Counted from the first letter of the stretch, positions 1 to 5,924 are shown. The stretch: DNA of 6,826 nt from a bacterium (GCA_035527515.1 DATLAJ010000150.1:1-6826), one strand, 5' to 3'. Translations and numbers: made by a program. The notes: generated from the letters alone by a model not told the origin.

Positions 1-1
1 C

Positions 2-724
2 GACATGCGGCAATGGACGAGTCTGTCGAGCATTGTTCTCTCTCCTGCCTATTCGCCTAGAGGAGACAGGATTGCCTTCATAAGCTTCGAGGATAGCGGC
101 TCGAAGCTCTCGATGCTGGACGTGGTGTCAGGACGGGTTGATGAGGTGCTGGACTGCGATGGGGCTGTTGCGTCACCTGTATGGTCGCTTGATGGGAAGC
201 GCATTGCGGTTGCCATCAGCAAGTCCGGCAATAGTGACATCTACGTGCTTGACGTGGTTTCAGAGAAGCTGACAAGGCTGACGTACTCGAAGTCGATAGA
301 GACCTCGCCAACGTTCGCTCACAACGGCCGCTCGATTGCGTTCATGTCGGACAGGACGGGACGACCGCAGATATACGTGATGAGCATCGATGGTAGCGGG
401 CTCAGGAGGCTGACCTTTGAGGGCAGGCACAACGAATGTCCAGCCTGGTCGCCTGACGGAAGCCTCATAGCGTATATGTCGCTGTTGGACAATGCTTTCC
501 AGCTTCGGCTGATCGGGCCCGACGGGGAGGGCACTTGTGCGCTTGCAGAAGGGCTTTCAGATTGTGAGTCTCCAGCCTGGTCGCCTGATGGAGAGAAACT
601 AGCCTTCAGCGCCAAGAAGGGCGGCTCGTTCAGCTCCCTGTACATGATTAACCGCGATGGGAGTGGGCTGACAGAAACTGTGTCTGTCCTCGGCAACTGC
701 ACCGAGCCAAGCTGGTCTCCGTAA
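2..724 (+). CDS. tolB: TolB-like beta-propeller protein, 5' end beyond the left edge
   Basis: TolB is a periplasmic protein of the Tol-Pal system, which links the outer membrane to the cell-division and envelope machinery. The frame is open to the left edge, so the ATG at position 5 is probably internal; about 240 residues are visible, corresponding to the C-terminal six-bladed propeller. PD40-type repeats recur: SPAYSPRGDRIAF, SPVWSLDGKRIAV, SPTFAHNGRSIAF, CPAWSPDGSLIAY and SPAWSPDGEKLAF, the third followed by GRPQIYVMSIDGSGLRRLT, which closely resembles the matching blade of E. coli TolB from memory. The protein ends at EPSWSP, and E. coli TolB also ends at a PAWSP motif, so the 3' end looks natural rather than truncated. 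The N-terminal TolB domain and signal peptide would lie outside the window. cmk starts 12 bases downstream, so co-transcription is likely; no pal is visible. A generic WD40/PD40 propeller protein is the alternative. Confidence 0.75.
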   Translation, partial: DMRQWTSLSSIVLSPAYSPRGDRIAFISFEDSGSKLSMLDVVSGRVDEVLDCDGAVASPVWSLDGKRIAVAISKSGNSDIYVLDVVSEKLTRLTYSKSIETSPTFAHNGRSIAFMSDRTGRPQIYVMSIDGSGLRRLTFEGRHNECPAWSPDGSLIAYMSLLDNAFQLRLIGPDGEGTCALAEGLSDCESPAWSPDGEKLAFSAKKGGSFSSLYMINRDGSGLTETVSVLGNCTEPSWSP

Positions 725-736
725 AGAGGTATTGTT

Positions 737-1429
737 ATGAAACGTCTGAAAATCGCCATTGACGGGCCATGTGCGAGCGGCAAAAGCACCGTGGCCAAGA
801 TGCTAGCTGTGCAGCTCGAATACAAACTCATCAATACCGGCGCCATGTACCGCGCGGTCGGGCTTATGGCGCTCGAGAAAGGTATTGACCCTCTCGACGA
901 GCCGGGCGTGGAAGCAATACTGCCGGGGGTTGCAATCGATTTCGCAGGTCCCGCCTCCAATCAACGCCTCATCCTGAACGGCCGGGATGTTACGGAGCGG
1001 ATCGGTGAGCCGGACGTTGCCCAGGCGGCATCAAGCGTCTCCAGCTTATTGCCTGTTCGCAAAGAACTCGTCGCCCGGCAACAGGCGATGGCCAGGGCCG
1101 GCGGCGTCGTGCTCGAGGGCCGGGACATCGGCACTGTTGTCCTCAAGGATGCCGAGTGCAAGTTCTTCATCACTGCCTCTCTCGAGGAGAGAGGGAGGCG
1201 CCGGCTCAAGGACTACGAGCGCATGGGCATCCACAAAACACTGTCTGAAGTCCAGGAGGAGCTCCGCCTTCGGGACCTGAATGACATGACGCGAAAGCAC
1301 TCGCCGCTTGTTAAGGCCGAAGACGCCATTGAGATCGATACAACTGACCTCACAATCAAGGAGGTCATCGACCGCCTGCTCGGACACATCGAGGGGAACT
1401 GCCGAAGGCCTCCAAGCGAGCGGGGTTAA
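737..1429 (+). CDS. cmk: cytidylate kinase
   Basis: Cytosolic nucleoside monophosphate kinase that transfers phosphate from ATP to CMP or dCMP, supplying CDP and dCDP for nucleic acid and phospholipid precursors. At 230 residues it has the usual length. The P-loop is GPCASGKST (residues 10-18), followed by NTGAMYRA (33-40) in the CMP-binding part, EGRDIGT (127-133) and the lid-type motif RDLNDMTRKHSPL (179-191), then the family's closing IDTTDLTIKEV. All expected motifs are present. The ATG at 737 is supported by AGAGGT at 725-730 with a six-base spacer. The gene lies 12 bases after tolB and probably shares its transcript. The C-terminal tail NCRRPPSERG runs slightly beyond the family core and is probably disordered. 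No rpsA follows, unlike in many bacteria. Confidence 0.96.
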   Translation: MKRLKIAIDGPCASGKSTVAKMLAVQLEYKLINTGAMYRAVGLMALEKGIDPLDEPGVEAILPGVAIDFAGPASNQRLILNGRDVTERIGEPDVAQAASSVSSLLPVRKELVARQQAMARAGGVVLEGRDIGTVVLKDAECKFFITASLEERGRRRLKDYERMGIHKTLSEVQEELRLRDLNDMTRKHSPLVKAEDAIEIDTTDLTIKEVIDRLLGHIEGNCRRPPSERG

Positions 1430-1756
1430 TAGGGCTTAGGCACGATCGGATCAGAAGCTCATAGCCTTTGCAGCGTGTTCGGAATGGCATCGGGTCGCAG
1501 ATAACGGCCAAGCACATCTGGTTCTTTGGCAGACCATTTGATCAGGAGTTTCCCCAATCTTGAGCGCAGAATAGCTGGTTTATCGGCTATGTGGCTCTAA
1601 TTCCGGACGGCATCGACTGAAATTGGAGCTTACCGGAGCCGGGGCATACTCCCGCCCTGAAAGGCCTCGAAATCGCCCTGTTGCTGCAACAGGGCAACAC
1701 CACACCGTCAGTGAAACATCCCATAACCGAGTGAAGAAAACGCTTGACTGACTATA
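1430..1756. other. intergenic stretch without recognisable gene
   Basis: There is no ORF of useful length with a ribosome binding site on either strand. The only clear structure is the hairpin at 1675-1695. There is no intrinsic terminator with a T-run after cmk. Short open stretches around 1465-1615 are broken by stops and match nothing I recognise, so decayed coding sequence cannot be excluded. Confidence 0.5.
1675..1695. repeat. perfect hairpin, 9-bp stem with 3-base loop
   Basis: GCCCTGTTG (1675-1683), loop CTG, CAACAGGGC (1687-1695): a perfect inverted repeat around a single central base. It has no T-run on either strand, so it is not a standard intrinsic terminator. It could be an mRNA-stabilising 3' structure for the cmk transcript, a regulator site or another palindromic repeat. 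Confidence 0.6.
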
Positions 1757-1795
1757 GGGTAGCCGTAGGCGTCAGCCTACGGATCACGGCCAGCG

Positions 1796-1826
1796 AAGAA
1801 AAAGAAAAACAACCCTGAAAGGGTTG
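1796..1826 (-). terminator. intrinsic-terminator-like hairpin plus T-tract on the minus strand
   Basis: Read on the minus strand, CAACCCT-TTC-AGGGTTG (1826-1810) is a perfect 7-bp stem followed at once by TTTTTCTTTTTC. This has the form of a Rho-independent terminator. No minus-strand gene lies just upstream, so it seems to belong to the repeat element, perhaps insulating against antisense transcription. Confidence 0.45.
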
Positions 1827-1878
1827 CACAATCTGCCGTTTTATGACGAAGGTTTCTGGTGTGAAGGGACTGTTGTGC

Positions 1879-1893
1879 GGCCCCATCAGGGCC
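1879..1893. repeat. small hairpin inside the GTAG element
   Basis: GGCCC (1879-1883), loop CATCA, GGGCC (1889-1893). It lies between the two GTAG-hairpin units and adds to the element's dense secondary structure. No function can be assigned. Confidence 0.4.
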
Positions 1894-1955
1894 GATCTGG
1901 GGAGGTGGGGATGCGTTCCGATTCCGTAGGCTAACGCCTACGGCTACCCACGTTA

Positions 1956-1970
1956 ATCCCCTTCGGGGAT
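1956..1970. repeat. small hairpin flanking the right GTAG unit
   Basis: ATCCCC (1956-1961), loop TTC, GGGGAT (1965-1970), a perfect 6-bp stem six bases outside the right unit. It may be part of the same repeat, in which case the element extends beyond 1949. No T-run follows on either strand. Confidence 0.4.
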
Positions 1971-2038
1971 GCCGGAAGAACGCCGTCAGTTGAGCAGGCC
2001 CGGGCACCATTACGAAAACTCCTCCTCCAAGACAGCTC

Positions 2039-2066
2039 TTGACTTAGGCGGCCAGGGTGGTTCAAT
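2039..2066 (+). promoter_or_regulatory. weak sigma70-like promoter candidate upstream of the membrane protein-purA pair
   Basis: TTGACT (2039-2044, five of six to the -35 consensus), a 16-base spacer, then TTCAAT (2061-2066, four of six to the -10 consensus but lacking the conserved second A). Transcription would start near 2073. It is the best candidate I found in 1971-2126, but such matches arise by chance. Confidence 0.25.
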
Positions 2067-2126
2067 GCTCAAGGTTTTTGCGCAGAGCTATTCTGTCGGG
2101 GGAGGCAGCGTTGGTGGAGGGCATTG

Positions 2127-2219
2127 ATGGATTTAATGTGGAGGGCTTTTATGGTCGCCGTTATGGATGAAATGCCGGACACTGATGGCGGACGGACTTA
2201 TGGAGGCGGGAACCGTTGA
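2127..2219 (+). CDS. possible 30-residue leader peptide
   Basis: The ATG at 2127 is preceded by GGAGGG (2116-2121) with a five-base spacer, a better ribosome binding site than most in this window. The product begins MDLMWRAFMVAVMDEM and ends in a glycine-rich stretch, TYGGGNR; it is rich in methionine and has no recognisable domain. Its TGA (2217-2219) abuts a GTG at 2220 in the same frame, the outermost possible start of the next gene. It could be a translated leader that feeds ribosomes to the membrane protein-purA pair, a real small protein, or chance. Support rests on the ribosome binding site and position only. Confidence 0.3.
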   Translation: MDLMWRAFMVAVMDEMPDTDGGRTYGGGNR

Positions 2220-2246
2220 GTGGTCAAGCATGCTTACGGAGTGGAC

Positions 2247-2510
2247 ATGTTTAATAATGCTTCAACCTCAGGGATGGACGAGGCGACTGCTTTGAGGTAT
2301 TCACTCGGTGATTACATTCTGGTCAACTTGATTGTTTGGGGCCTTCTCTTAGTTATCGGGGTGATAACCTACTTCGCTATCGACAGTGTGCCGGTAGTGC
2401 CTTTTCTATTGGTCGTTGTTGGCAGCGGATTCACGATAGTCTCCATCTACGACGGCATTTATGACAGGATAGCGCGTCGCTCGGAGGAGCGCGACCGGGC
2501 CGGCTCATGA
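2247..2510 (+). CDS. small two-helix membrane protein, paralogue of the protein at 6190-6435
   Basis: I do not recognise a named family. From the ATG at 2247 it has 87 residues: a polar N-terminus, one hydrophobic helix at about residues 23-45, a short turn (DSVPVVP), a second helix at about 48-68, and a charged tail, IARRSEERDR. Basic residues at the C-terminus suggest both ends face the cytoplasm. Conserved with its paralogue are RYxxG, LVNxIxW, LLxI and the terminal FTxxSxxDxxxDRI (here F62 T63, S66, D69, D73-R74-I75), about 20 identities over 59 aligned residues. I chose 2247 because GGAG (2238-2241) sits five bases before it; a GTG at 2220 would add nine residues with a poorly spaced ribosome site. 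Its TGA overlaps the purA ATG (ATGA, 2507-2510), so the two are translationally coupled. Confidence 0.7.
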   Translation: MFNNASTSGMDEATALRYSLGDYILVNLIVWGLLLVIGVITYFAIDSVPVVPFLLVVVGSGFTIVSIYDGIYDRIARRSEERDRAGS

Positions 2511-3802
2511 CCACATTAGTGCTTGTGGGCTTGCAGTGGGGGGATGAGGGGAAGGCGACGATTGTTGATGTCTTTGCCGCCCAGTCAGACGTAGTCGTTC
2601 GTTACTCTGGAGGAGCGAACGCTGGCCATACCGTTGTAGTCGGCGACGAGAAGTATGTTTTCCACCTCTTGCCTGTGGGCGTTCTTCACCCTGATAAAAT
2701 CAGCGTAATCGCCAACGGCGTTGTGGTTGACGTTGAGCAGCTTTTCGTGGAGATCGACGATCTGAGGTCGCGAGGCCTTGAGATAGGCGACCACCTTCTG
2801 GTGAGCTCCCGCTGCCACGTTACCCTCCCTTATCACAAGGCGCTGGAGAGGCTGGACGAATCCCTTCGAGGCAAGCAAGCGCTCGAGACAACCCTCCGAG
2901 GCGTTGGGCCTACGATCGTTGACAAGGTAGCGAGGTCGGGCGTCATGGTGGCAGACCTTTTCCGCGAACAGCTTTTGCTTGATAAGCTCCGTCGCAATAC
3001 GAAGGAGAAGAACCTCATCCTCGAACGAGGCGGCCTGAGCGAACGCTTTGATGCGAATGCGCTTGTGCAGCAGCTGAGGCCGTTGAGTGAGCGGATTAGG
3101 CCCTTCGTCGCGGACACGTCAAAGGCCCTTGCTGACTATATCGACCGTGGCAAAAAAATCCTGTTCGAGGGTGCTCAGGGAACCTTATTGGACATCGAGC
3201 ACGGGACCTACCCATTCGTCACGAGCTCGCACCCTGTGAGCGGCGGGGCGTGTATTGGCTCGGGAGTTCCGCCCACTAAGATCGACAAGGTCGTAGGGGT
3301 CCTAAAGGCCTACTGCACAAGAGTAGGGGCGGGACCGTTTCCCACCGAAGACTCTGCTGATGCGGGTAAGCTGCTTGGCGAGCGGGGCAAGGAGTTTGGG
3401 GCGACTACCGGTCGGCCTCGTCGCTGCGGATGGCTCGATCTGGTTGCGCTTCGGTATGCGGCTCGGATCAACGGCATCGCCTCGATCGTAGTGACCAAGC
3501 TAGATGTCTTAGACGTTCTCGATGAGATACCAGTTTGCATCGGCTACGAACACGGAGGCGAGCGGTTGACGGAGTTTCCGCCGGAGATAGACGTTCTGGC
3601 GGAGTGCAGGCCGGTATATGTGCGTCTTCCTGGGTGGAGACAATCCACGAGGGGCCTGACGGACGTAGCGCAGCTTCCCTCAAATGCCATGTCATACCTT
3701 GAGCGGATTGAGGAGGAGATGGGCGTGGGTATCGCTTTGGTGTCCACCGGCCCGCGCCGGGACGAGATGGTTGTGCTTGACCAGGACCTCATCTCGTTCT
3801 AG
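2507..3802 (+). CDS. purA: adenylosuccinate synthetase
   Basis: Joins IMP and aspartate at the cost of GTP to give adenylosuccinate, the first committed step to AMP; cytosolic and usually dimeric. At 431 residues it matches E. coli (432). Key residues fall at the E. coli positions: D13 in QWGDEGK, H41 in NAGHT, T129 and R131, R143 in KVARSG, the FEGAQGTLLDIEHGTYP block (220-234), the aspartate loop TTGRPRR (300-306), guanine-binding TKLD (330-333) and STGP (413-416). Unusual: the normal GDEGKGKIVD reads GDEGKATIVD, GGHNAGHT reads GGANAGHT, and TTGRG reads TTLRG. The start is fixed by the family N-terminus; no good ribosome site lies close by (GGAGGAG ends about 16 bases upstream), so translation probably depends on the overlapping membrane-protein gene. 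Convergent with ruvA. Confidence 0.97.
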   Translation: MTTLVLVGLQWGDEGKATIVDVFAAQSDVVVRYSGGANAGHTVVVGDEKYVFHLLPVGVLHPDKISVIANGVVVDVEQLFVEIDDLRSRGLEIGDHLLVSSRCHVTLPYHKALERLDESLRGKQALETTLRGVGPTIVDKVARSGVMVADLFREQLLLDKLRRNTKEKNLILERGGLSERFDANALVQQLRPLSERIRPFVADTSKALADYIDRGKKILFEGAQGTLLDIEHGTYPFVTSSHPVSGGACIGSGVPPTKIDKVVGVLKAYCTRVGAGPFPTEDSADAGKLLGERGKEFGATTGRPRRCGWLDLVALRYAARINGIASIVVTKLDVLDVLDEIPVCIGYEHGGERLTEFPPEIDVLAECRPVYVRLPGWRQSTRGLTDVAQLPSNAMSYLERIEEEMGVGIALVSTGPRRDEMVVLDQDLISF

Positions 3803-3888
3803 AGCCATTGCTCTGGAGACAAGTTGGTCACCAGTCAGACCTATGAGAGACCCAGAGCTCAGAATGTCTATATCCATAGATGGAGATG

Positions 3889-3935
3889 CGACATCCGTTA
3901 TAGAAGAAGCGAGCCGCTAAAGATCGCGGATGTCG
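3889..3935. repeat. 9-bp inverted repeat in the purA/ruvA convergent gap
   Basis: CGACATCCG (3889-3897) and CGGATGTCG (3927-3935) are perfect inverted repeats 29 bases apart. The 240-base gap between the convergent genes has no T-run terminator and no gene I can support. A long-loop structure that helps end either transcript is possible, but chance is not excluded. Confidence 0.3.
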
Positions 3936-4042
3936 ATGGAGACGATGAACGAGGCAGTGGTCTGGAGGCTCGTTAGGCCCCGCCTCGAGATGTCCAAGCT
4001 GTGACCGGAGAGGATAGACAGCGTACGACAGAAGCGTCCGGG

Positions 4043-4633
4043 CTAGAACAGGGCCTTGAGGGCCACCTTGACAAGCTCCTCAAGCGGCACAGATTGCCCT
4101 CTTTGCTCGACAAGCTTGCGGACGACAGCTCGGGATGTATTGGGTGGGATACCGAGCGACTCGAGGGCGGCCACCGCGTCCCTCTCAATCCCTTCGGCCG
4201 AGGGGGCCCCTGGCTCCGCTGGAATAGCTATTCGAGTGGCCTTATCCCGTAGGAAGACGACGATGCGCTCAGCAGTCTTGGGCCCGATTCCCGGGGCGGA
4301 CGCAAGTCGAGGTATATCGCCCTCCAGAATTGCCCGCCGGACATCACGGGGCTCAATGCCCGACAGGATTGTTCTGGCGACCTTGACGCCGACGCCGGAG
4401 ACTTGGATAAGAAGTCGAAATATATCGCGCTCGGCGGACGTCGCGAAACCGAACAGCTCAAACGTCGGCTCCCGGAAGTGAAGATGAGTGAGAAGCTTCA
4501 CACTTGAGCCAACCTGGCCCAACTGCTGATAGGTCGTAAAGGATATCTGAACCTTGAGCCCCACGCCGCCAACCTCGAGCACAACGCGCTCAGGGGATTT
4601 CTCGACGATCTTGCCGGATATGTAATCAATCAT
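4043..4633 (-). CDS. ruvA: Holliday junction branch migration protein RuvA
   Basis: RuvA forms tetramers that clamp a four-way DNA junction and load the RuvB motor for branch migration during recombinational repair. At 196 residues it is close to the usual 200. Domains in order: N-terminal OB fold (about 1-63, beginning MIDYISGKI), two helix-hairpin-helix motifs (LIQVSGVGVKVARTIL, 75-90; LASAPGIGPKTAERIV, 110-125), a flexible linker (about 135-150) and the C-terminal RuvB-binding three-helix domain ending LEELVKVALKALF. The first HhH reads GVGVK where GVGPK is usual. Its ATG overlaps the ruvC stop (ATGA, 4633-4630) and no strong ribosome site precedes it, so coupling to ruvC is likely. ruvB does not follow; the gene is last in its operon and faces purA. 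Confidence 0.95.
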   Translation of the reverse strand: MIDYISGKIVEKSPERVVLEVGGVGLKVQISFTTYQQLGQVGSSVKLLTHLHFREPTFELFGFATSAERDIFRLLIQVSGVGVKVARTILSGIEPRDVRRAILEGDIPRLASAPGIGPKTAERIVVFLRDKATRIAIPAEPGAPSAEGIERDAVAALESLGIPPNTSRAVVRKLVEQRGQSVPLEELVKVALKALF

Positions 4634-5154
4634 CTACGACTTGCGGTCTGCGCCTCATAAGAGGCCTTAACCTGCGCCCGCAGTTTTTCGGTGTTTAGGT
4701 GGCATATCGCCGCGGCCAGCGCATCGGACGCGTCGTCAGGATATGGCGTTTCCGTAAGGGCGAGGGCGATCTTGACCATCTTCTGAACTGATTCCTTGCT
4801 CGCCCTCCCATAACCCGTAACGGCGAGCTTGATCTCGGTCGCAGAGTGCTCCACGACCGGCAGGCCAGCGCTCTGGGCAGCAAGCATCACAACGCCACGC
4901 ACTGCCCCCAGCTTGAACGCAGTGCGAACGTTCTGAGCGTAGAATACCGCCTCCATCGAGACGATATTGGGCAGAAACTCAGATATGAGGGACACTATCT
5001 CGGAATGAATGACGCTAAGTGTCTGCGGCAAGGAGTGCTTCTGAGGGACCGGGATTGCCCCGTATTTGACCGCGCAAAGCTCGCCACCCTCGCCCTGCTC
5101 GACTATGCCGTAGCCCGTTGACCTGCAGCTGGGGTCAACGCCTAGGACCTTCAG
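4630..5154 (-). CDS. ruvC: Holliday junction resolvase RuvC, CTG start
   Basis: RuvC is the dimeric, Mg-dependent endonuclease that cuts Holliday junctions symmetrically. Translating upstream of the TTG at 5031 restores the missing N-terminus, MKVLGVDPSCRSTGYG with the CTG at 5154-5152 read as Met. This gives 174 residues (E. coli 173) and places the catalytic acids at D7, E68 (SMEAVFYAQN), D141 and D144 (YPDDASDALAAAICH), matching E. coli D7, E66, D138 and D141. The frame has a stop at 5187-5185 and no ATG, GTG or TTG before 5031, a start that would remove D7. GGAGGA (5166-5161) lies six bases before the CTG. The start overlaps the yebC stop as CTGA, mirroring the ATGA joint with ruvA. A consensus sequencing error at 5154 is the main alternative. 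Confidence 0.93.
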   Translation of the reverse strand: MKVLGVDPSCRSTGYGIVEQGEGGELCAVKYGAIPVPQKHSLPQTLSVIHSEIVSLISEFLPNIVSMEAVFYAQNVRTAFKLGAVRGVVMLAAQSAGLPVVEHSATEIKLAVTGYGRASKESVQKMVKIALALTETPYPDDASDALAAAICHLNTEKLRAQVKASYEAQTASRR

Positions 5155-5900
5155 CCGACTTCCTCCATAACCGCAGGATCGATATCAAAGTTGGCAAAAA
5201 GGTTCTGAACATCATCGCTCTGCTCGAGCCGGTCCATCAGCCGAAGCATCTGCACCGCATCCTTCCCCTCGAGCTTCACCGTGCTCTTGGGAACCATCGT
5301 TACCTCCGCAGACTGTATCTCAAAACCCTCCGCGGCAAGCACCTCCTGCAAATCAGCTAGCCGCTCCGGCGCAGCCACGATCTCAAAAACACCATCATCG
5401 TTCGTCACATCGTCAGCACCCGCCGAAACCGCCGCATCCATCAGCCGGTCCTCGTTATCAACGTTCTTCTCCTCGATGACTACAAGGCCCTTCTTGTCGA
5501 AAATCCATAAAACGCTCCCGACGTCTGCCATTCTCCCGCCGTTCTTCGATAAAATATACCGAATCTCAGAAACCGTTCGGTTCTTGTTGTCGGTGAGGCA
5601 CTCGATGAAGATCGCAACGCCACCCGGGCCATATCCCTCGTAACTCACGTCCTCATAGGACACGCCCGGAAGCTCGCCAGTCCCTTTCTTGATGGCTCGC
5701 TCAATGTTGTCGTGTGGCATGTTTGCCGCTCTAGCAGACACAACGGCACTGCGGAGCCGCGGATTGCTTTCTGGGTCGCCGCCACCTTGCCTCGCCGCGA
5801 CTGTGATTTCCTTGATCAGCTTGGTAAAGAGGTTGCCACGCTTGGCGTCCTCTTTCCCCTTCTTACGCTTTATGGTGCTCCATTTTGAGTGCCCGGACAT
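5151..5900 (-). CDS. yebC: YebC/PmpR/TACO1 family protein
   Basis: Cytosolic family long annotated as DNA-binding transcriptional regulators and more recently linked, like mitochondrial TACO1, to translation of proline-rich stretches; which role applies here cannot be read from sequence. At 249 residues it has the family length. Motifs: MSGHSKWSTIKRKKG (1-15), LFTKLIKEI (24-32), ANMPHDNIERAIKKG (59-73), YEGYGPGG (87-94), TDNKNRT (103-109) and GSVLWIFDKKG (128-138). The ATG at 5900 has GGAGGG (5911-5906) five bases upstream. The gene sits 24 bases after rpoZ and overlaps ruvC by four bases; yebC-ruvC-ruvA is a common bacterial order. Because its last Gly codon is four-fold degenerate, the ruvC start base can vary without changing YebC. 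Confidence 0.95.
   Translation of the reverse strand: MSGHSKWSTIKRKKGKEDAKRGNLFTKLIKEITVAARQGGGDPESNPRLRSAVVSARAANMPHDNIERAIKKGTGELPGVSYEDVSYEGYGPGGVAIFIECLTDNKNRTVSEIRYILSKNGGRMADVGSVLWIFDKKGLVVIEEKNVDNEDRLMDAAVSAGADDVTNDDGVFEIVAAPERLADLQEVLAAEGFEIQSAEVTMVPKSTVKLEGKDAVQMLRLMDRLEQSDDVQNLFANFDIDPAVMEEVG
5161..5166 (-). promoter_or_regulatory. Shine-Dalgarno GGAGGA that fixes the ruvC CTG start
   Basis: GGAGGA read on the minus strand lies within the last codons of yebC (Glu-Glu of VMEEVG), followed by the six-base spacer AGTCGG and then CTG at 5154. Its ideal position, with no other start codon nearby, is the main evidence for the non-canonical start. Confidence 0.7.
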
Positions 5901-5924
5901 CTGATCCCTCCAAACACCGATCTC

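Larger units (their letters stand above)
1757..1949. repeat. REPIN-like element: two inverted GTAG-hairpin units
   Basis: The left unit (1757-1782) reads GG, then GTAG (1759-1762), then the hairpin CCGTAGGC-GTCA-GCCTACGG (stems 1763-1770 and 1775-1782). The right unit (1924-1949) is its reverse complement with one mismatch in 26: stems 1924-1931 and 1936-1943, loop TAAC, followed by CTAC (1944-1947). The only difference lies in the loop. A GTAG tetranucleotide directly 5' of an imperfect palindrome, in inverted pairs, is the known layout of REP/REPIN sequences mobilised by RAYT (TnpA-REP) transposases. The 141-base interior holds two further hairpins. No target-site duplication is visible at the ends, and no RAYT gene is in the window. 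The spacing is longer than in typical REPINs, so a MITE-like element is an alternative. Confidence 0.7.

Noticed and set aside
319-960. Long minus-strand ORF opposite tolB and cmk (213 codons)
   Set aside because: It is antisense to two clear genes, with low-complexity Ser/Pro/Leu composition typical of a shadow frame.
1465-1618. Possible decayed coding sequence after cmk
   Set aside because: Two short open stretches in one frame are broken by stops and match no family I know.
1777-2010. 77-codon minus-strand ORF through the GTAG element
   Set aside because: It is made of the repeat's palindromes and the T-tract (a phenylalanine run), begins beside no ribosome site, and resembles the spurious ORFs that such repeats produce.
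1430-2219. CRISPR array or insertion sequence in the long gene-poor stretch
   Set aside because: There are no regularly spaced direct repeats, no transposase frame and no target-site duplication; the repeats are inverted hairpin pairs.
2067-2246. Purine-type or ZTP riboswitch upstream of purA
   Set aside because: I could not find the conserved core or helices of a known purine-related riboswitch.
3843-3920. 25-codon ORF in the purA/ruvA gap beginning MRDPELRMSISI
   Set aside because: It looks mildly protein-like but has no ribosome site and no other support.
4056-4481. 141-codon plus-strand ORF opposite ruvA
   Set aside because: Shadow of ruvA; Ser/Thr/Arg-rich with no recognisable motif.
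5031-5031. TTG at 5031 as the ruvC start
   Set aside because: It would remove 41 residues including the catalytic Asp7, although the upstream frame clearly encodes the RuvC N-terminus.
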